A stretch of DNA of 64,000 nucleotides from Desulfosporosinus orientis DSM 765 (GTDB taxonomy: Bacteria > Bacillota > Desulfitobacteriia > Desulfitobacteriales > Desulfitobacteriaceae): assembly GCF_000235605.1 (NCBI RefSeq), contig NC_016584.1:360001-424000 (forward strand), read 5' to 3'. Position numbers and translations under genes: made by a program. The notes below the pieces were generated by a model that saw only the letters and a list, made by a program, of their open reading frames with translations, ran no database searches and was not told the DNA's origin. Positions 36,202-44,351 of the stretch are shown here, piece by piece; within the stretch, counting starts at the first letter, position 1; every line of letters starts with the position of its first letter.

Positions 36202-36849
36202 ATGAGTGAAATATTTGAAGGATTAAAGCAAGCCATTATCGATGGAGATGAAGATATTGTAGAGGAACTTTCCAACAAAGCTATTGAGGAATCCGTTAAT
36301 CCCGTTGACGCCGTACAGCAAGGATTGATCAAAGGTATTGAAGTTGTAGGTGAGCTATGGAAAGCAGGGGAAGTCTTTTTACCGGATGTAATGATGTCTG
36401 CTGAAGCTATGAAAGTCGGTTTAGGGATACTTGAGCCTGCAATAGCTAAAGCTGGCTTGAGCGAAGGGGATAGCAAAGGCAAGATTGTTTTAGGAACCGT
36501 CGAAGGGGATATTCACGATATCGGTAAGAATATTACGGGAGCTATGTTTACTGCGGCAGGTTACAAGGTATTTGATATCGGAACGGATATTAAAGCCGAA
36601 GATTTTGCGGCAAAGGCTCAAGAGGTTGGAGCAGATATTATCGGAGCAAGTGCTCTCTTGACGACAACCATGAGTGCGCAAAAGGACATTATTGAGTATT
36701 TGAAAGAGCATAACCTTAGAGATAAGTTCAAAGTATTTATTGGCGGAGGTCCTACCAGTCAAGCTTATGCCGATGAAATTGGGGCAGACGGATGGGCAGA
36801 ATCTGCAGATGAAGCAGTCGTTCTTGCTGATAAAATGCTGGCAAAATAA
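36202..36849 (+). CDS. mtgC: Corrinoid protein of the betaine methyltransferase system
   Basis: A 215-aa methyl carrier with the two-domain build of MttC/MtbC proteins: a helical cap (~1-90) and a B12-binding Rossmann domain with the lower-ligand histidine in GDIHDIGKNI, then GASALLTTTMSAQKD and FIGGGPTSQAYADEIGADG. It shuttles methyl from MtgB to MtgA. ATG 36202 has GGGAGG about ten bases upstream. No RamA-type reactivating protein, which such cob(I)alamin proteins normally need, is found in this window. Confidence 0.93.
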   Translation: MSEIFEGLKQAIIDGDEDIVEELSNKAIEESVNPVDAVQQGLIKGIEVVGELWKAGEVFLPDVMMSAEAMKVGLGILEPAIAKAGLSEGDSKGKIVLGTVEGDIHDIGKNITGAMFTAAGYKVFDIGTDIKAEDFAAKAQEVGADIIGASALLTTTMSAQKDIIEYLKEHNLRDKFKVFIGGGPTSQAYADEIGADGWAESADEAVVLADKMLAK

Positions 36850-36893
36850 ATTTAGCATTCAATTTAACTAAAGAGTTTTGTTGCATGTCATTC

Positions 36894-36946
36894 GAATCCC
36901 AGGGCCTTAACAATAACCATCTTTTAAAGTCCCTGGGATTCTTTTC
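36894..36946 (+). terminator. Intrinsic terminator after mtg operon
   Basis: Stem GAATCCCAGGG/CCCTGGGATTC around a long 26-base loop, then CTTTTC. Confidence 0.75.
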
Positions 36947-37099
36947 GGTATAAACGGTTATATTTTCATATTTTGGAGTTAGTTGTAAAAGATATTTCGC
37001 TGCAAGGAAACTTTCGAGTCGAGGTTAAAGGTTTTAATGGCTCCACACGTTACAACTGGATTTAACATTAAATTTGGTTAGGGAGGAGTAATACAAATT

Positions 37100-38599
37100 A
37101 TGACAAATGGTAATGAGAAGATAAAGACAAGCCGTTCAGTTATGTATATTTCTTCTATCATAGTTATGTTGTTCGTTTTATTCGGTATGTTCTTTCCCGA
37201 ACAGATGGGCAAGGCTGCCGACGCTTCATTTGCATTTTTAACGACTGACTTTGGCTGGCTATACTTGTTAGCAGTGGGCTTTTTTACGGTTTTTGTTTAT
37301 GTAGTGGCGTTTAGTCGTTTTGGGTTGATCAAGCTTGGTAAAGACGATGACAAACCCGAATTTAGTAATTTTCAGTGGTTTTCAATGTTGTTCGGAGGAG
37401 GAATGGGTATCGGACTTGTGTTCTGGTCAGTTGCTGAGCCAATGATGCATTACCTGTCTCCTCCGGTGGGTGAAGGTGCTACCGCTGAGTCTATGCGGAC
37501 AGCAATGCGGATTGTATTCTTTCATTGGGGCATTCATCCTTGGGTAATTTTTGCTATCGGCGGGTTGGCCTTGGCCTACTTCCAATTCCGGAAAGGGTTG
37601 CCCTTCCTCATCAGCTCTGCGTTTTATCCGCTGATTGGTGATCGTATTTACGGACCTATTGGTAAAGCGATAGATATTTTATCCGCCTTTGCTACAGTGT
37701 TTGGTGTAGCCACTAGCTTAGGTCTGGGCTCCAATCAGATTGCTACAGGTTTGCAATACATCTGGGGAATTCAAGCGACTCCAACCACGGTGTCTATAAT
37801 TATTGCAGTGATGACGATGCTCTTTACTCTGGCGACAATCTCCGGTTTGCATAAGGCTATGCAGCTTGCTGCAGATATTAAAGTTTGGCTCTCCATCGGA
37901 TTCATGGTATTTATCTTCTTGTTTGGAGGAACGGTCTTAATCCTTAATAATTTCACAGATAGTCTTGGATATTACTTGCAGAACTTTATTGGACAGACCT
38001 TGTGGATGGGGAACGTTGATTGGCTCAAAGGCTGGACCGTGTTCTACTGGGCATGGTGGATTGCTTGGGCTCCCTTCGTTGGACAATTTGTAGCCCGTGT
38101 CTCCAAAGGTCGTACCATTCGAGAATTTGTCTTAGCTGTAACACTCTTGCCTTCCGGATTTTCGATGGTTTGGCTGTCCATTTATGCTGGAGCGGCATTT
38201 AACCTGGATAAGCTCTCCAATGGGGCTATTCAAGCAGCTGTTAATAACGATTATACAACGGCCTTGTTTGCAACCCTCCAACAGCTTCCTATGTACTCAA
38301 TCACAGCTCCTTTGGCTATCCTCCTCATCGTTGCTTCCTTTGTTGGGTCGGCTAACTCTGCAACCTATGTATTGGCCATGCTGACTTCCAATGGGGATAT
38401 GAACCCTGGCAAGCAAATCCGTAGTTTTTGGGGAATTATCCAAGGTGCATTTACGATCATTCTGATCCTTGTAGGCGGCGGTACAGCAGCTTTGGCAGTA
38501 TTGCGAACAGTGTCTATTGTCGCGGCATTTCCCTTTATGCTTATAATGATAATCATGTGCTTCAGCATCTATAAAGCCCTTGCCCAAGAGAAGTTGTAG
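37100..38599 (+). CDS. Second BCCT-family betaine transporter
   Basis: A 499-aa transporter related to the one at 31862 and with the same marks: FGGGMGIGLVFWSVAEPM, WTVFYWAWWIAWAPFVGQF and SANSATYVLAM. GGGAGGAG precedes ATG 37100. It lies right after the methyltransferase genes, so it probably supplies the substrate for demethylation, while the first copy may serve osmoprotection. That division of labour is inference. Confidence 0.88.
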   Translation: MTNGNEKIKTSRSVMYISSIIVMLFVLFGMFFPEQMGKAADASFAFLTTDFGWLYLLAVGFFTVFVYVVAFSRFGLIKLGKDDDKPEFSNFQWFSMLFGGGMGIGLVFWSVAEPMMHYLSPPVGEGATAESMRTAMRIVFFHWGIHPWVIFAIGGLALAYFQFRKGLPFLISSAFYPLIGDRIYGPIGKAIDILSAFATVFGVATSLGLGSNQIATGLQYIWGIQATPTTVSIIIAVMTMLFTLATISGLHKAMQLAADIKVWLSIGFMVFIFLFGGTVLILNNFTDSLGYYLQNFIGQTLWMGNVDWLKGWTVFYWAWWIAWAPFVGQFVARVSKGRTIREFVLAVTLLPSGFSMVWLSIYAGAAFNLDKLSNGAIQAAVNNDYTTALFATLQQLPMYSITAPLAILLIVASFVGSANSATYVLAMLTSNGDMNPGKQIRSFWGIIQGAFTIILILVGGGTAALAVLRTVSIVAAFPFMLIMIIMCFSIYKALAQEKL

Positions 38600-38624
38600 T
38601 CAGGAATTCTGATATTTAATATAA

Positions 38625-38657
38625 AACACCCAGGTTGTGGAGGCCTGGGTGTTCTTT
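38625..38657 (+). terminator. Intrinsic terminator after second BCCT gene
   Basis: Ten-base stem AACACCCAGG/CCTGGGTGTT with nine-base loop, then CTTTGA. Confidence 0.82.
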
Positions 38658-38698
38658 GACGACAACGGATTTTTTAATGGAAGGGAGGAGAATAAACT

Positions 38699-38964
38699 GT
38701 GGATGAAGCAATAAAGCTTATCATTACTTGTGAAGCCTTTAAAGGCGAATTGGAGATGTTTAAAGTTGACAATGGCCTCCGTACTGGATAACTATAGAGA
38801 ACATGTTCAGGAAGCTTGCAAGAAATTTGGGGAAATATTCTGAAGAAAAAGGGGATCTTAAATTCATTGAGGTGATTCTGATCCGACAATGCAATATGGT
38901 CATCATACCGCCCAACTCCAAAAATAATGAGTTGGATAACAGTTTAGGGGGAGGATTCAGTTGA
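38699..38964 (+). pseudogene. Frameshifted small gene upstream of the DUF1638 gene
   Basis: GGGAGGAG (38683-38690) leads to GTG 38699, which reads 30 codons (MDEAIKLIITCEAFKGELEM...) to a TAA at 38789. The minus-one frame is open from 38770 and reads WPPYWITIENMFRKL then SEEKGDLKFIEVILIRQC to a TGA at 38962-38964. That stop overlaps the TTG start of the next gene (TTGA). Joined, the two give about 87 aa with cysteines in each part. A single indel around 38770-38789 explains the break; sequencing error is also possible. No family recognised. Confidence 0.5.
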
Positions 38965-39644
38965 GAATTAAGCTGATCGGTTGTAAATCAATGATGAATG
39001 AGATTCAAGCCTTAGGTCTTAACCAAGGGATGGACTGTGAATTTATGGACTACAGTTTTCACGCTCGGCCGGATTATTTAAACGCCAGGCTGCAGGAATT
39101 GATTAATGAGAGCCAGGATTATGATATAATCATTCTAACCTATAGCAGATGTTCCAACTCAATGTTGGGTTTGCTTTCGCCGCAGGTGCCTCTTTTATTT
39201 CCGGCAACTCATGATTGTATTGGACTTATGCTAGGCTCTACAGCTCGGCACATGGAATTATTTAAAGAGAATTCCTTAACCTATTATTTTAGCCAGGGAT
39301 GGTTGGACTATGGGCGTACGCCTTTAGCAGAATACTATGAGTATGAAGAGAGATATGGCGAGAAAAAGGCGCGCAAGCTAATTAAGACTTTATATGGAAA
39401 CTATAAGAGAGCAGTTTTTATTATTACGCCTGGGATCAACAATCTCGAACTCTATCGGCAGAAGGTTCGTGAAATCGCTGATTTTTTTGGGTGGGAAGTG
39501 GGAGAAATTGAAGGGGATTTAAAACTGCTGACCTCGGTTGTCAAAGGAATCAAGGCTCCTGAGTCCATTTATGTTGATCCTGGACAAATCATTACTTTGG
39601 ACATATTATCAGGCAGTCAGAAGGAAAAAGTATTACTCAAATAG
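38961..39644 (+). CDS. DUF1638 family protein
   Basis: A 227-aa soluble protein of the DUF1638 family, with the conserved LIGCKSMMNEI start, YSRCSNSMLGL, PATHDCIGLMLGS and YYFSQGWLDYGRTP. The cysteines and histidine suggest a metal or corrinoid site. Such genes are often found next to MttB-type methyltransferases and corrinoid proteins, as here; their reaction is not known to me. TTG 38961 overlaps the stop of the preceding frame, with GGGGGAGG upstream. Probably co-transcribed with the chemoreceptor gene that follows. Confidence 0.8.
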   Translation: MRIKLIGCKSMMNEIQALGLNQGMDCEFMDYSFHARPDYLNARLQELINESQDYDIIILTYSRCSNSMLGLLSPQVPLLFPATHDCIGLMLGSTARHMELFKENSLTYYFSQGWLDYGRTPLAEYYEYEERYGEKKARKLIKTLYGNYKRAVFIITPGINNLELYRQKVREIADFFGWEVGEIEGDLKLLTSVVKGIKAPESIYVDPGQIITLDILSGSQKEKVLLK

Positions 39645-39734
39645 TCGTTGAATAAAAAAAAGAGGTTATTTCGAGGGAAGCATATACCTAAACAGAACGA
39701 ACAGGATTATAGTATCGTTTAAGGAGTGGGAAAT

Positions 39735-41702
39735 ATGCCAACAACCAGAATAATCATGTTATCTTTAGTCTGTATAACACTTAATGTAATTTCTTTTGGT
39801 TTAATCAGAGCTTATTCGGAGTATAGTGTTCAAGTCTTTCTTGGGTCACAGTGTTTAATTATTCTCATGATATTTCTGGCTGGAATGCTTTTCAAATCCG
39901 ATAAAGCAAGTCTTGAAGCTGAGATTCTTGATAATTTGATCAATGGAAATCTCACTAATGACAAAAAGCCTATGAATGCGAGTGAGATGGAACGTAAACT
40001 GCTTAACTATCAAAGCAACATAAGAAAGGTTATAGCGGAAGTCTATGGAGTAGCGCGAATTGCCGGCAGTACAGGAATATATCTTTCTAGAGATCTAAGT
40101 AACATTGCCCAGGCTGCAGATAATATTACAAGTTCCATTAATTATGTGGCATCGGGAAATTCTGAAGTTGCAAATTCTGTTGTCAAAGCATCTGAGAATA
40201 TGACAAAGATTTATGAGTTTACGTTAGGGATAAAAAAGCAGATTGAACAAATTGAAGAAAGTTCTAAAACGACAATCCATATGGTTGATGAAGGGAGTAA
40301 TGCTCTGGAGATCCAAAACAAATCCTTATCAGAGACCATTGAATCCTTTCAGAAAGTCAAGAGTGTTATTAGTGACTTAAAGAATAGAGCTTCGGAGATT
40401 AATTCAATAGTGGATAGCATTTCCAATATTTCAAAACAAATTAACCTGCTTGCCTTAAATGCTGCTATTGAAGCAGCCCGTGCAGGTGAAGCGGGCAGAG
40501 GGTTTACAGTTGTAGCCAGTGAAGTTAAAAAATTGGCTGCGGAGTCGGATAGTGCGGCCACCCAGGTAAGAAAGCTGATTGAAAAGGTCAACGCCGGAGT
40601 CGATCGATCCGTAGAGGTTATTCACTTAAATAGCGATAGCATCAATGAGCAAGAAGCCAATTTAAAAAATACGGAAAAATCCTTTGTGAATATTAATCAT
40701 GCCATGAATATTGTTGTATCAGAAATAGACGAAATATTCAATAAAGTAAGAGAGCTTACAGATTTTGCGGAAAATGTTAACTCGGATATTGGAAGTATTT
40801 CTGCTGTATGCCAAGAAACAGCCGCCAGTTCAGAAGAAATAAGTGCTGCAATACAAGAAAACGCTAATTCTATGGGGAACCTTACGGAACGATTCAATGA
40901 ATTGACTAAAAAAATTGAGGATATTTCTGATGAACTGGAGAATTACCAATATATTAAGATTGCTTACAATGAGTATCTTGAATCAAACTTTCAGCTAGAA
41001 GTTCTAAAGGAACTCATTAAACGCAAACTCGGTTTTGCTGCGGAGGGAATCTTAGTAAATAACCAGGAAATATTCAGAATGGTAGCTGAAGGCAAGGCGG
41101 ATTTTTCAGTTTCGGCCATGCTGCCTTCTTGTCAAGCTCTGGAAATGGAATATCAAGGACAATTAGAAAATTTGGGTTTAAACTTGGAGGGATGCATGCT
41201 GGGTTTAGTTGTTCCGTCCTATGTCAAGATTAATAGCATTGCTGAGCTGAGTGGCAAAGGCTCTAAGTTTAAAAACAAAATCTATTCACTGCAGCGGCGC
41301 ACCAATCTGGGCCGCATGGCTGGAGAGGTATTAGAGTCTTATGAATTAACTGGATTTACTATAGAATACAACGAAGAAAAAGCAATGCTGGAAGCCTTGC
41401 ATAGAGCTATAAAAAGTAAAGAATGGATTGTGATCACCGGCTGGCAGCCTCATTCTATGTTTGGCATTTATGACTTGAAATATTTGCAGGACCCCAGGAA
41501 AGTTTTTGGTGAAGAAGATCATTGCGCTACCTTAGTGAGGCATGGTCTGAAACAAGAGAATAGGGAACTGTATGAGATCGTAAAAGACTTTAAACTGAAT
41601 ATGCCGGTTGTTAATCATGCCTTGCGTGAAATAACAGTGAATGGAATAAGCCTAGAGGAGGCAGCAGTGAGGTATTTGGATGCTAATACCCCTTATTTGT
41701 AA
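39735..41702 (+). CDS. Chemoreceptor fused to a cytoplasmic OpuAC-type betaine-binding domain
   Basis: A 655-aa methyl-accepting chemotaxis protein of unusual build. Two close helices (~4-23 and ~32-51) leave only about eight residues outside, so there is no outside sensor. No clear HAMP follows. The signalling hairpin (~90-400) holds the tip [20 protein letters not shown]. Residues ~410-655 match the substrate-binding domain of glycine betaine ABC transporters ([51 protein letters not shown]). The sensor therefore faces the cytosol and probably reads internal betaine or a like amine. ATG 39735 is set by AAGGAG (39721-39726). Confidence 0.85.
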   Translation: MPTTRIIMLSLVCITLNVISFGLIRAYSEYSVQVFLGSQCLIILMIFLAGMLFKSDKASLEAEILDNLINGNLTNDKKPMNASEMERKLLNYQSNIRKVIAEVYGVARIAGSTGIYLSRDLSNIAQAADNITSSINYVASGNSEVANSVVKASENMTKIYEFTLGIKKQIEQIEESSKTTIHMVDEGSNALEIQNKSLSETIESFQKVKSVISDLKNRASEINSIVDSISNISKQINLLALNAAIEAARAGEAGRGFTVVASEVKKLAAESDSAATQVRKLIEKVNAGVDRSVEVIHLNSDSINEQEANLKNTEKSFVNINHAMNIVVSEIDEIFNKVRELTDFAENVNSDIGSISAVCQETAASSEEISAAIQENANSMGNLTERFNELTKKIEDISDELENYQYIKIAYNEYLESNFQLEVLKELIKRKLGFAAEGILVNNQEIFRMVAEGKADFSVSAMLPSCQALEMEYQGQLENLGLNLEGCMLGLVVPSYVKINSIAELSGKGSKFKNKIYSLQRRTNLGRMAGEVLESYELTGFTIEYNEEKAMLEALHRAIKSKEWIVITGWQPHSMFGIYDLKYLQDPRKVFGEEDHCATLVRHGLKQENRELYEIVKDFKLNMPVVNHALREITVNGISLEEAAVRYLDANTPYL

Positions 41703-41730
41703 ATAATAGGTTGAATTTAAGATAATTACT

Positions 41731-41800
41731 AAGGGGCTGTGTCATAATGAATGTCTGAGAACACTTATTATGACACAGCCCCTTATGCTCTTTTTTTCAT
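41731..41800. repeat. 18-bp perfect inverted repeat between convergent genes; bidirectional terminator or MITE-like remnant
   Basis: AAGGGGCTGTGTCATAAT (41731-41748) and its exact complement (41767-41784) around an 18-base loop, then CTTTTTTT on the plus strand. It lies between the convergent chemoreceptor and corrinoid-protein genes. Its outer 11 bases AAGGGGCTGTG recur at the ends of the element at 46330. Confidence 0.75.
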
Positions 41801-42462
41801 CGGGCACTAGGTTTGGGTTTGGTAACTAATAATTTGTTTAGATTTTCGTTTAAAAAGTTGCGGAATTCTATGGCATCTTCAAAGGTATAGTCCGCTCCGA
41901 TTTCTTTAGCAAAGGCATCGGTTATGGGTGCTCCTCCGACGATAATTTTCAGTCCTTGACGTAATCCTTGAACTTCCAGTTCATCAATCACGTCTTTCAT
42001 TACAGACATGGTTGTGGTCAGCAAGGCTGAGATCATTAAAATATTGGGCTTTTCCTTGCGTACTGCACTGGCAAATTTCTTTGGAGAGACATTAACCCCT
42101 AAATCAATAACTTTTGCACCCGTCGCCATAGCCATAGTTTTGACTATGCTCAAGCCAATATCGTGCAAATCTCCGGCAACCGTTCCCAAAATAATTTTAC
42201 CCAGTCCTTTTTTGGTTGGAACTGATAGGATAGGCTCGATAACCGATAACCCAGCATGCATTGATTGAGTAGCCATCAAAACTTCGGGAACATTAACTTT
42301 TTCTGTTCGGTATTTTTCGGCAATAATATTCATACCTCTAATGAGTCCTTTTTCAAGGATACTAGCAGCAGAATATCCTTGCGCTAAAGCTTGCTTTGTT
42401 AATTCTATGGTATCTTCAGATTCTCCTTCTGAAATTGAATGAATAATATCGTCAAAGATCAA
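41797..42462 (-). CDS. Second corrinoid protein (MtbC/MttC-like)
   Basis: A 221-aa methyl-carrier-type protein with helical cap and B12 domain. The cobalt-ligand motif is GDLHDIGLSI, followed by MISALLTTTMSVMKDV and IIVGGAPITDAFAKEIGADY. It is distinct from the corrinoid protein at 36202. TTG 42462 has AGGGGCG on the minus strand six bases upstream, overlapping the stop of the regulator gene, so it is coupled to a PocR/AraC regulator and not to a methyltransferase. It may serve another methyltransferase or take part in sensing. Confidence 0.9.
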   Translation of the reverse strand: MIFDDIIHSISEGESEDTIELTKQALAQGYSAASILEKGLIRGMNIIAEKYRTEKVNVPEVLMATQSMHAGLSVIEPILSVPTKKGLGKIILGTVAGDLHDIGLSIVKTMAMATGAKVIDLGVNVSPKKFASAVRKEKPNILMISALLTTTMSVMKDVIDELEVQGLRQGLKIIVGGAPITDAFAKEIGADYTFEDAIEFRNFLNENLNKLLVTKPKPSAR

Positions 42463-42473
42463 TTGAATCGCCC

Positions 42474-43745
42474 CTAAAATAAGCTGTTTTTATAGACTAA
42501 AGGAGTTACACCAATATATTTCCTAAATACTTCAGCAAAATAACTTTGGCTTTTGAAGCCTATTGCTTTTGATACTTGTTCAACGCTGAACTCAGGTTTT
42601 TTCATAAGTTCAACAGCCTTTTCAACACGAACTCTAGTTAAGTAATCATTAAAGGTACAGTCTAATTCTAAGCGGAATAAACGGGATAAATGGGACGGGC
42701 TTATAAACAGATGATCCGCAGTTGCTTTAAGAGTAAGGGGTTTATGATAGTTTTCCATAATAAACTTACGGGCATTATTAACTAAGCTAAGATGCTTCTT
42801 GTCAGCCAGTTTAAAAATCCCGTTAAGGAACTCTTCGATGATTTTATGCACTTTGAAAAAAAACTCTTCTATTCGTTCAATGCTGTTAATTTCATTATTA
42901 AAATCCTGAAGTTTAAGCATCACTTGTTCAGCATCAGCCCCGCCTTCCACAGCTGCTCTTGAAGATAAGGAAGCTAATTCAAGAATGCGTATTTTAATTG
43001 TTGCTTTATCACCTGCTGTTTTCGTTAATAGATCTGTTAACAAATTCTTTAAGGTACTCTCTGCCCGTGTTTTGTCGCCTAGTCGTATATAACTGAGAAA
43101 ACGTCTTTCGTTTTTTAGATAAGTTCCGTAGTCTGTGAATTCGGTTATATTTTTCTTTTTCCGGTTTTCGAGATCTGCTTTAATTTGCAGACGCTGCAAA
43201 TGGTAGGCATGTTCTTCTTCCAGAGTATGAAGATTTCGTTTAACTAAATGGTTTACCACTACAAAAAGCATATCTGCTGCAGCTTGGGATTGTTCAGGAG
43301 AAGACATAGAAACACTGGAAACTTTTTCTTTTAAGGTTTGGAAATCCAAATTGGAGTTGATCTTTTTTAGTTGCTTCAGAAAGAATTCATCAGGTTTCCA
43401 TAATAAAACTTGTCCACAAATAATACTTCCCAAAAATACATTGTCCACAATAATTGGAACGGCCCAAATGACGATTCCTGCATGGCAGCGGAAAAAGTAA
43501 GGCTCGTTCCATTTTGCCGCCTCTATAGTTGCCTCTCTATAAGAATTCAAACACCTCTTTTCCCCCTTGCTGTTACTGCGGATATACTGGCAAAAGTCGC
43601 TTCGGTACTTATTGCCCAATATAGCAAGGGTTTCTCCCTTTCGATTAACGGCTTCAATGTGTAACCCGGTTGCTTTGGAAAAGCTACCGAGTATTTCTTC
43701 TAAATATTTGGGATCAAGAAAGTTTTCAATATTTTTTTTAGTCAT
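42474..43745 (-). CDS. PocR-domain AraC-family regulator
   Basis: A 423-aa transcription factor. The N-terminal PocR ligand domain (~10-165) has the C-x(n)-C pattern FCQYIRSN...KRCLNSY, HAGIVIWAVPI and GSIICGQVLLW; this domain is known from regulators of cobalamin-linked and one-carbon metabolism. The C-terminal AraC helix-turn-helix pair (~325-420) reads HLFISPSHLSRLFRLEL and IGFKSQSYFAEVFRKYIGV. ATG 43745 is chosen, with GGGAG six bases upstream on the minus strand; TTG 43778 lacks one. It is the natural candidate to control the betaine genes. Confidence 0.88.
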   Translation of the reverse strand: MTKKNIENFLDPKYLEEILGSFSKATGLHIEAVNRKGETLAILGNKYRSDFCQYIRSNSKGEKRCLNSYREATIEAAKWNEPYFFRCHAGIVIWAVPIIVDNVFLGSIICGQVLLWKPDEFFLKQLKKINSNLDFQTLKEKVSSVSMSSPEQSQAAADMLFVVVNHLVKRNLHTLEEEHAYHLQRLQIKADLENRKKKNITEFTDYGTYLKNERRFLSYIRLGDKTRAESTLKNLLTDLLTKTAGDKATIKIRILELASLSSRAAVEGGADAEQVMLKLQDFNNEINSIERIEEFFFKVHKIIEEFLNGIFKLADKKHLSLVNNARKFIMENYHKPLTLKATADHLFISPSHLSRLFRLELDCTFNDYLTRVRVEKAVELMKKPEFSVEQVSKAIGFKSQSYFAEVFRKYIGVTPLVYKNSLF

Positions 43746-43879
43746 GGCAATCTCCCGAATTCTTTGTTTAATACTCAAGGAAAGGGAAACTACTTATCTA
43801 TAAAGCTGTTAGTTAAGATATTTATATATTTCGACGTTTACAAGCGAATTCCTTTAGATTTTGTGCTAATCTTGAGTGC

Positions 43880-44233
43880 TTAAGGTGCTTTAGTAGTTTG
43901 TTTAGGCCTGCTGATTTCGATTAATTTTACAATTCCCCAAGCTAAAATGGCATAAACAATCATCGCTATGATTGTCGTTGGCTCTAATATAGACTGAGCC
44001 TCTATGCCTTTTGTAACGGCAGATCTAAAGATACCTGTGAAAGGGGACAAAAATGCTTGGGATACTGAATAAATAAATGAGACAAAGGGACTTTGAGGAT
44101 TAGCACCGAGTAGTTTAAAGACTAAACGAAAGGCTAATAAAACCTCAAGAACCCCTAAGATATAGTAAACAATACTTCTGGCGTTGACCGTTTGCTCATT
44201 GCTTTTGGCTTTTATCTCATTGATTTCGCTCAT
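43880..44233 (-). CDS. YggT-family membrane protein
   Basis: A 117-aa protein with a charged N-terminus (SEINEIKAKSNEQ) and two membrane segments, ~25-50 (IVYYILGVLEVLLAFRLVFK) and ~88-110. The sequence LLGANPQSPFVSFIYSVSQ followed by SPFTGIF is the YggT signature. The family is linked to osmotic and membrane stress without a defined reaction. ATG 44233 is set by AAGGAGGA seven bases upstream on the minus strand; the frame runs open to 44365 but that part is not family-like. Divergent from cooS. Confidence 0.85.
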   Translation of the reverse strand: MSEINEIKAKSNEQTVNARSIVYYILGVLEVLLAFRLVFKLLGANPQSPFVSFIYSVSQAFLSPFTGIFRSAVTKGIEAQSILEPTTIIAMIVYAILAWGIVKLIEISRPKQTTKAP

Positions 44234-44351
44234 TAATGCATCCTCCTTATGTTTATTGCCGTTAGCTTTCCATATTTCATAATGATCTATTACATATTTA
44301 CCTGTTTTGGTGAGCAAACTTTCGGTAGTAATCAATAAAGGAGGGTAGCTA

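Noticed and set aside
38765-38791. Programmed -1 frameshift
   Set aside because: GTTTAAA lies before the stop of the acceptor frame, so slipping there cannot reach the 3' frame; no heptamer of the X-XXY-YYZ form lies in the usable window.
38674-38889. Minus-strand open frame of 71 codons opposite the frameshifted gene
   Set aside because: No ribosome binding site and no family-like sequence; the plus strand has a strong ribosome binding site and a coupled stop.
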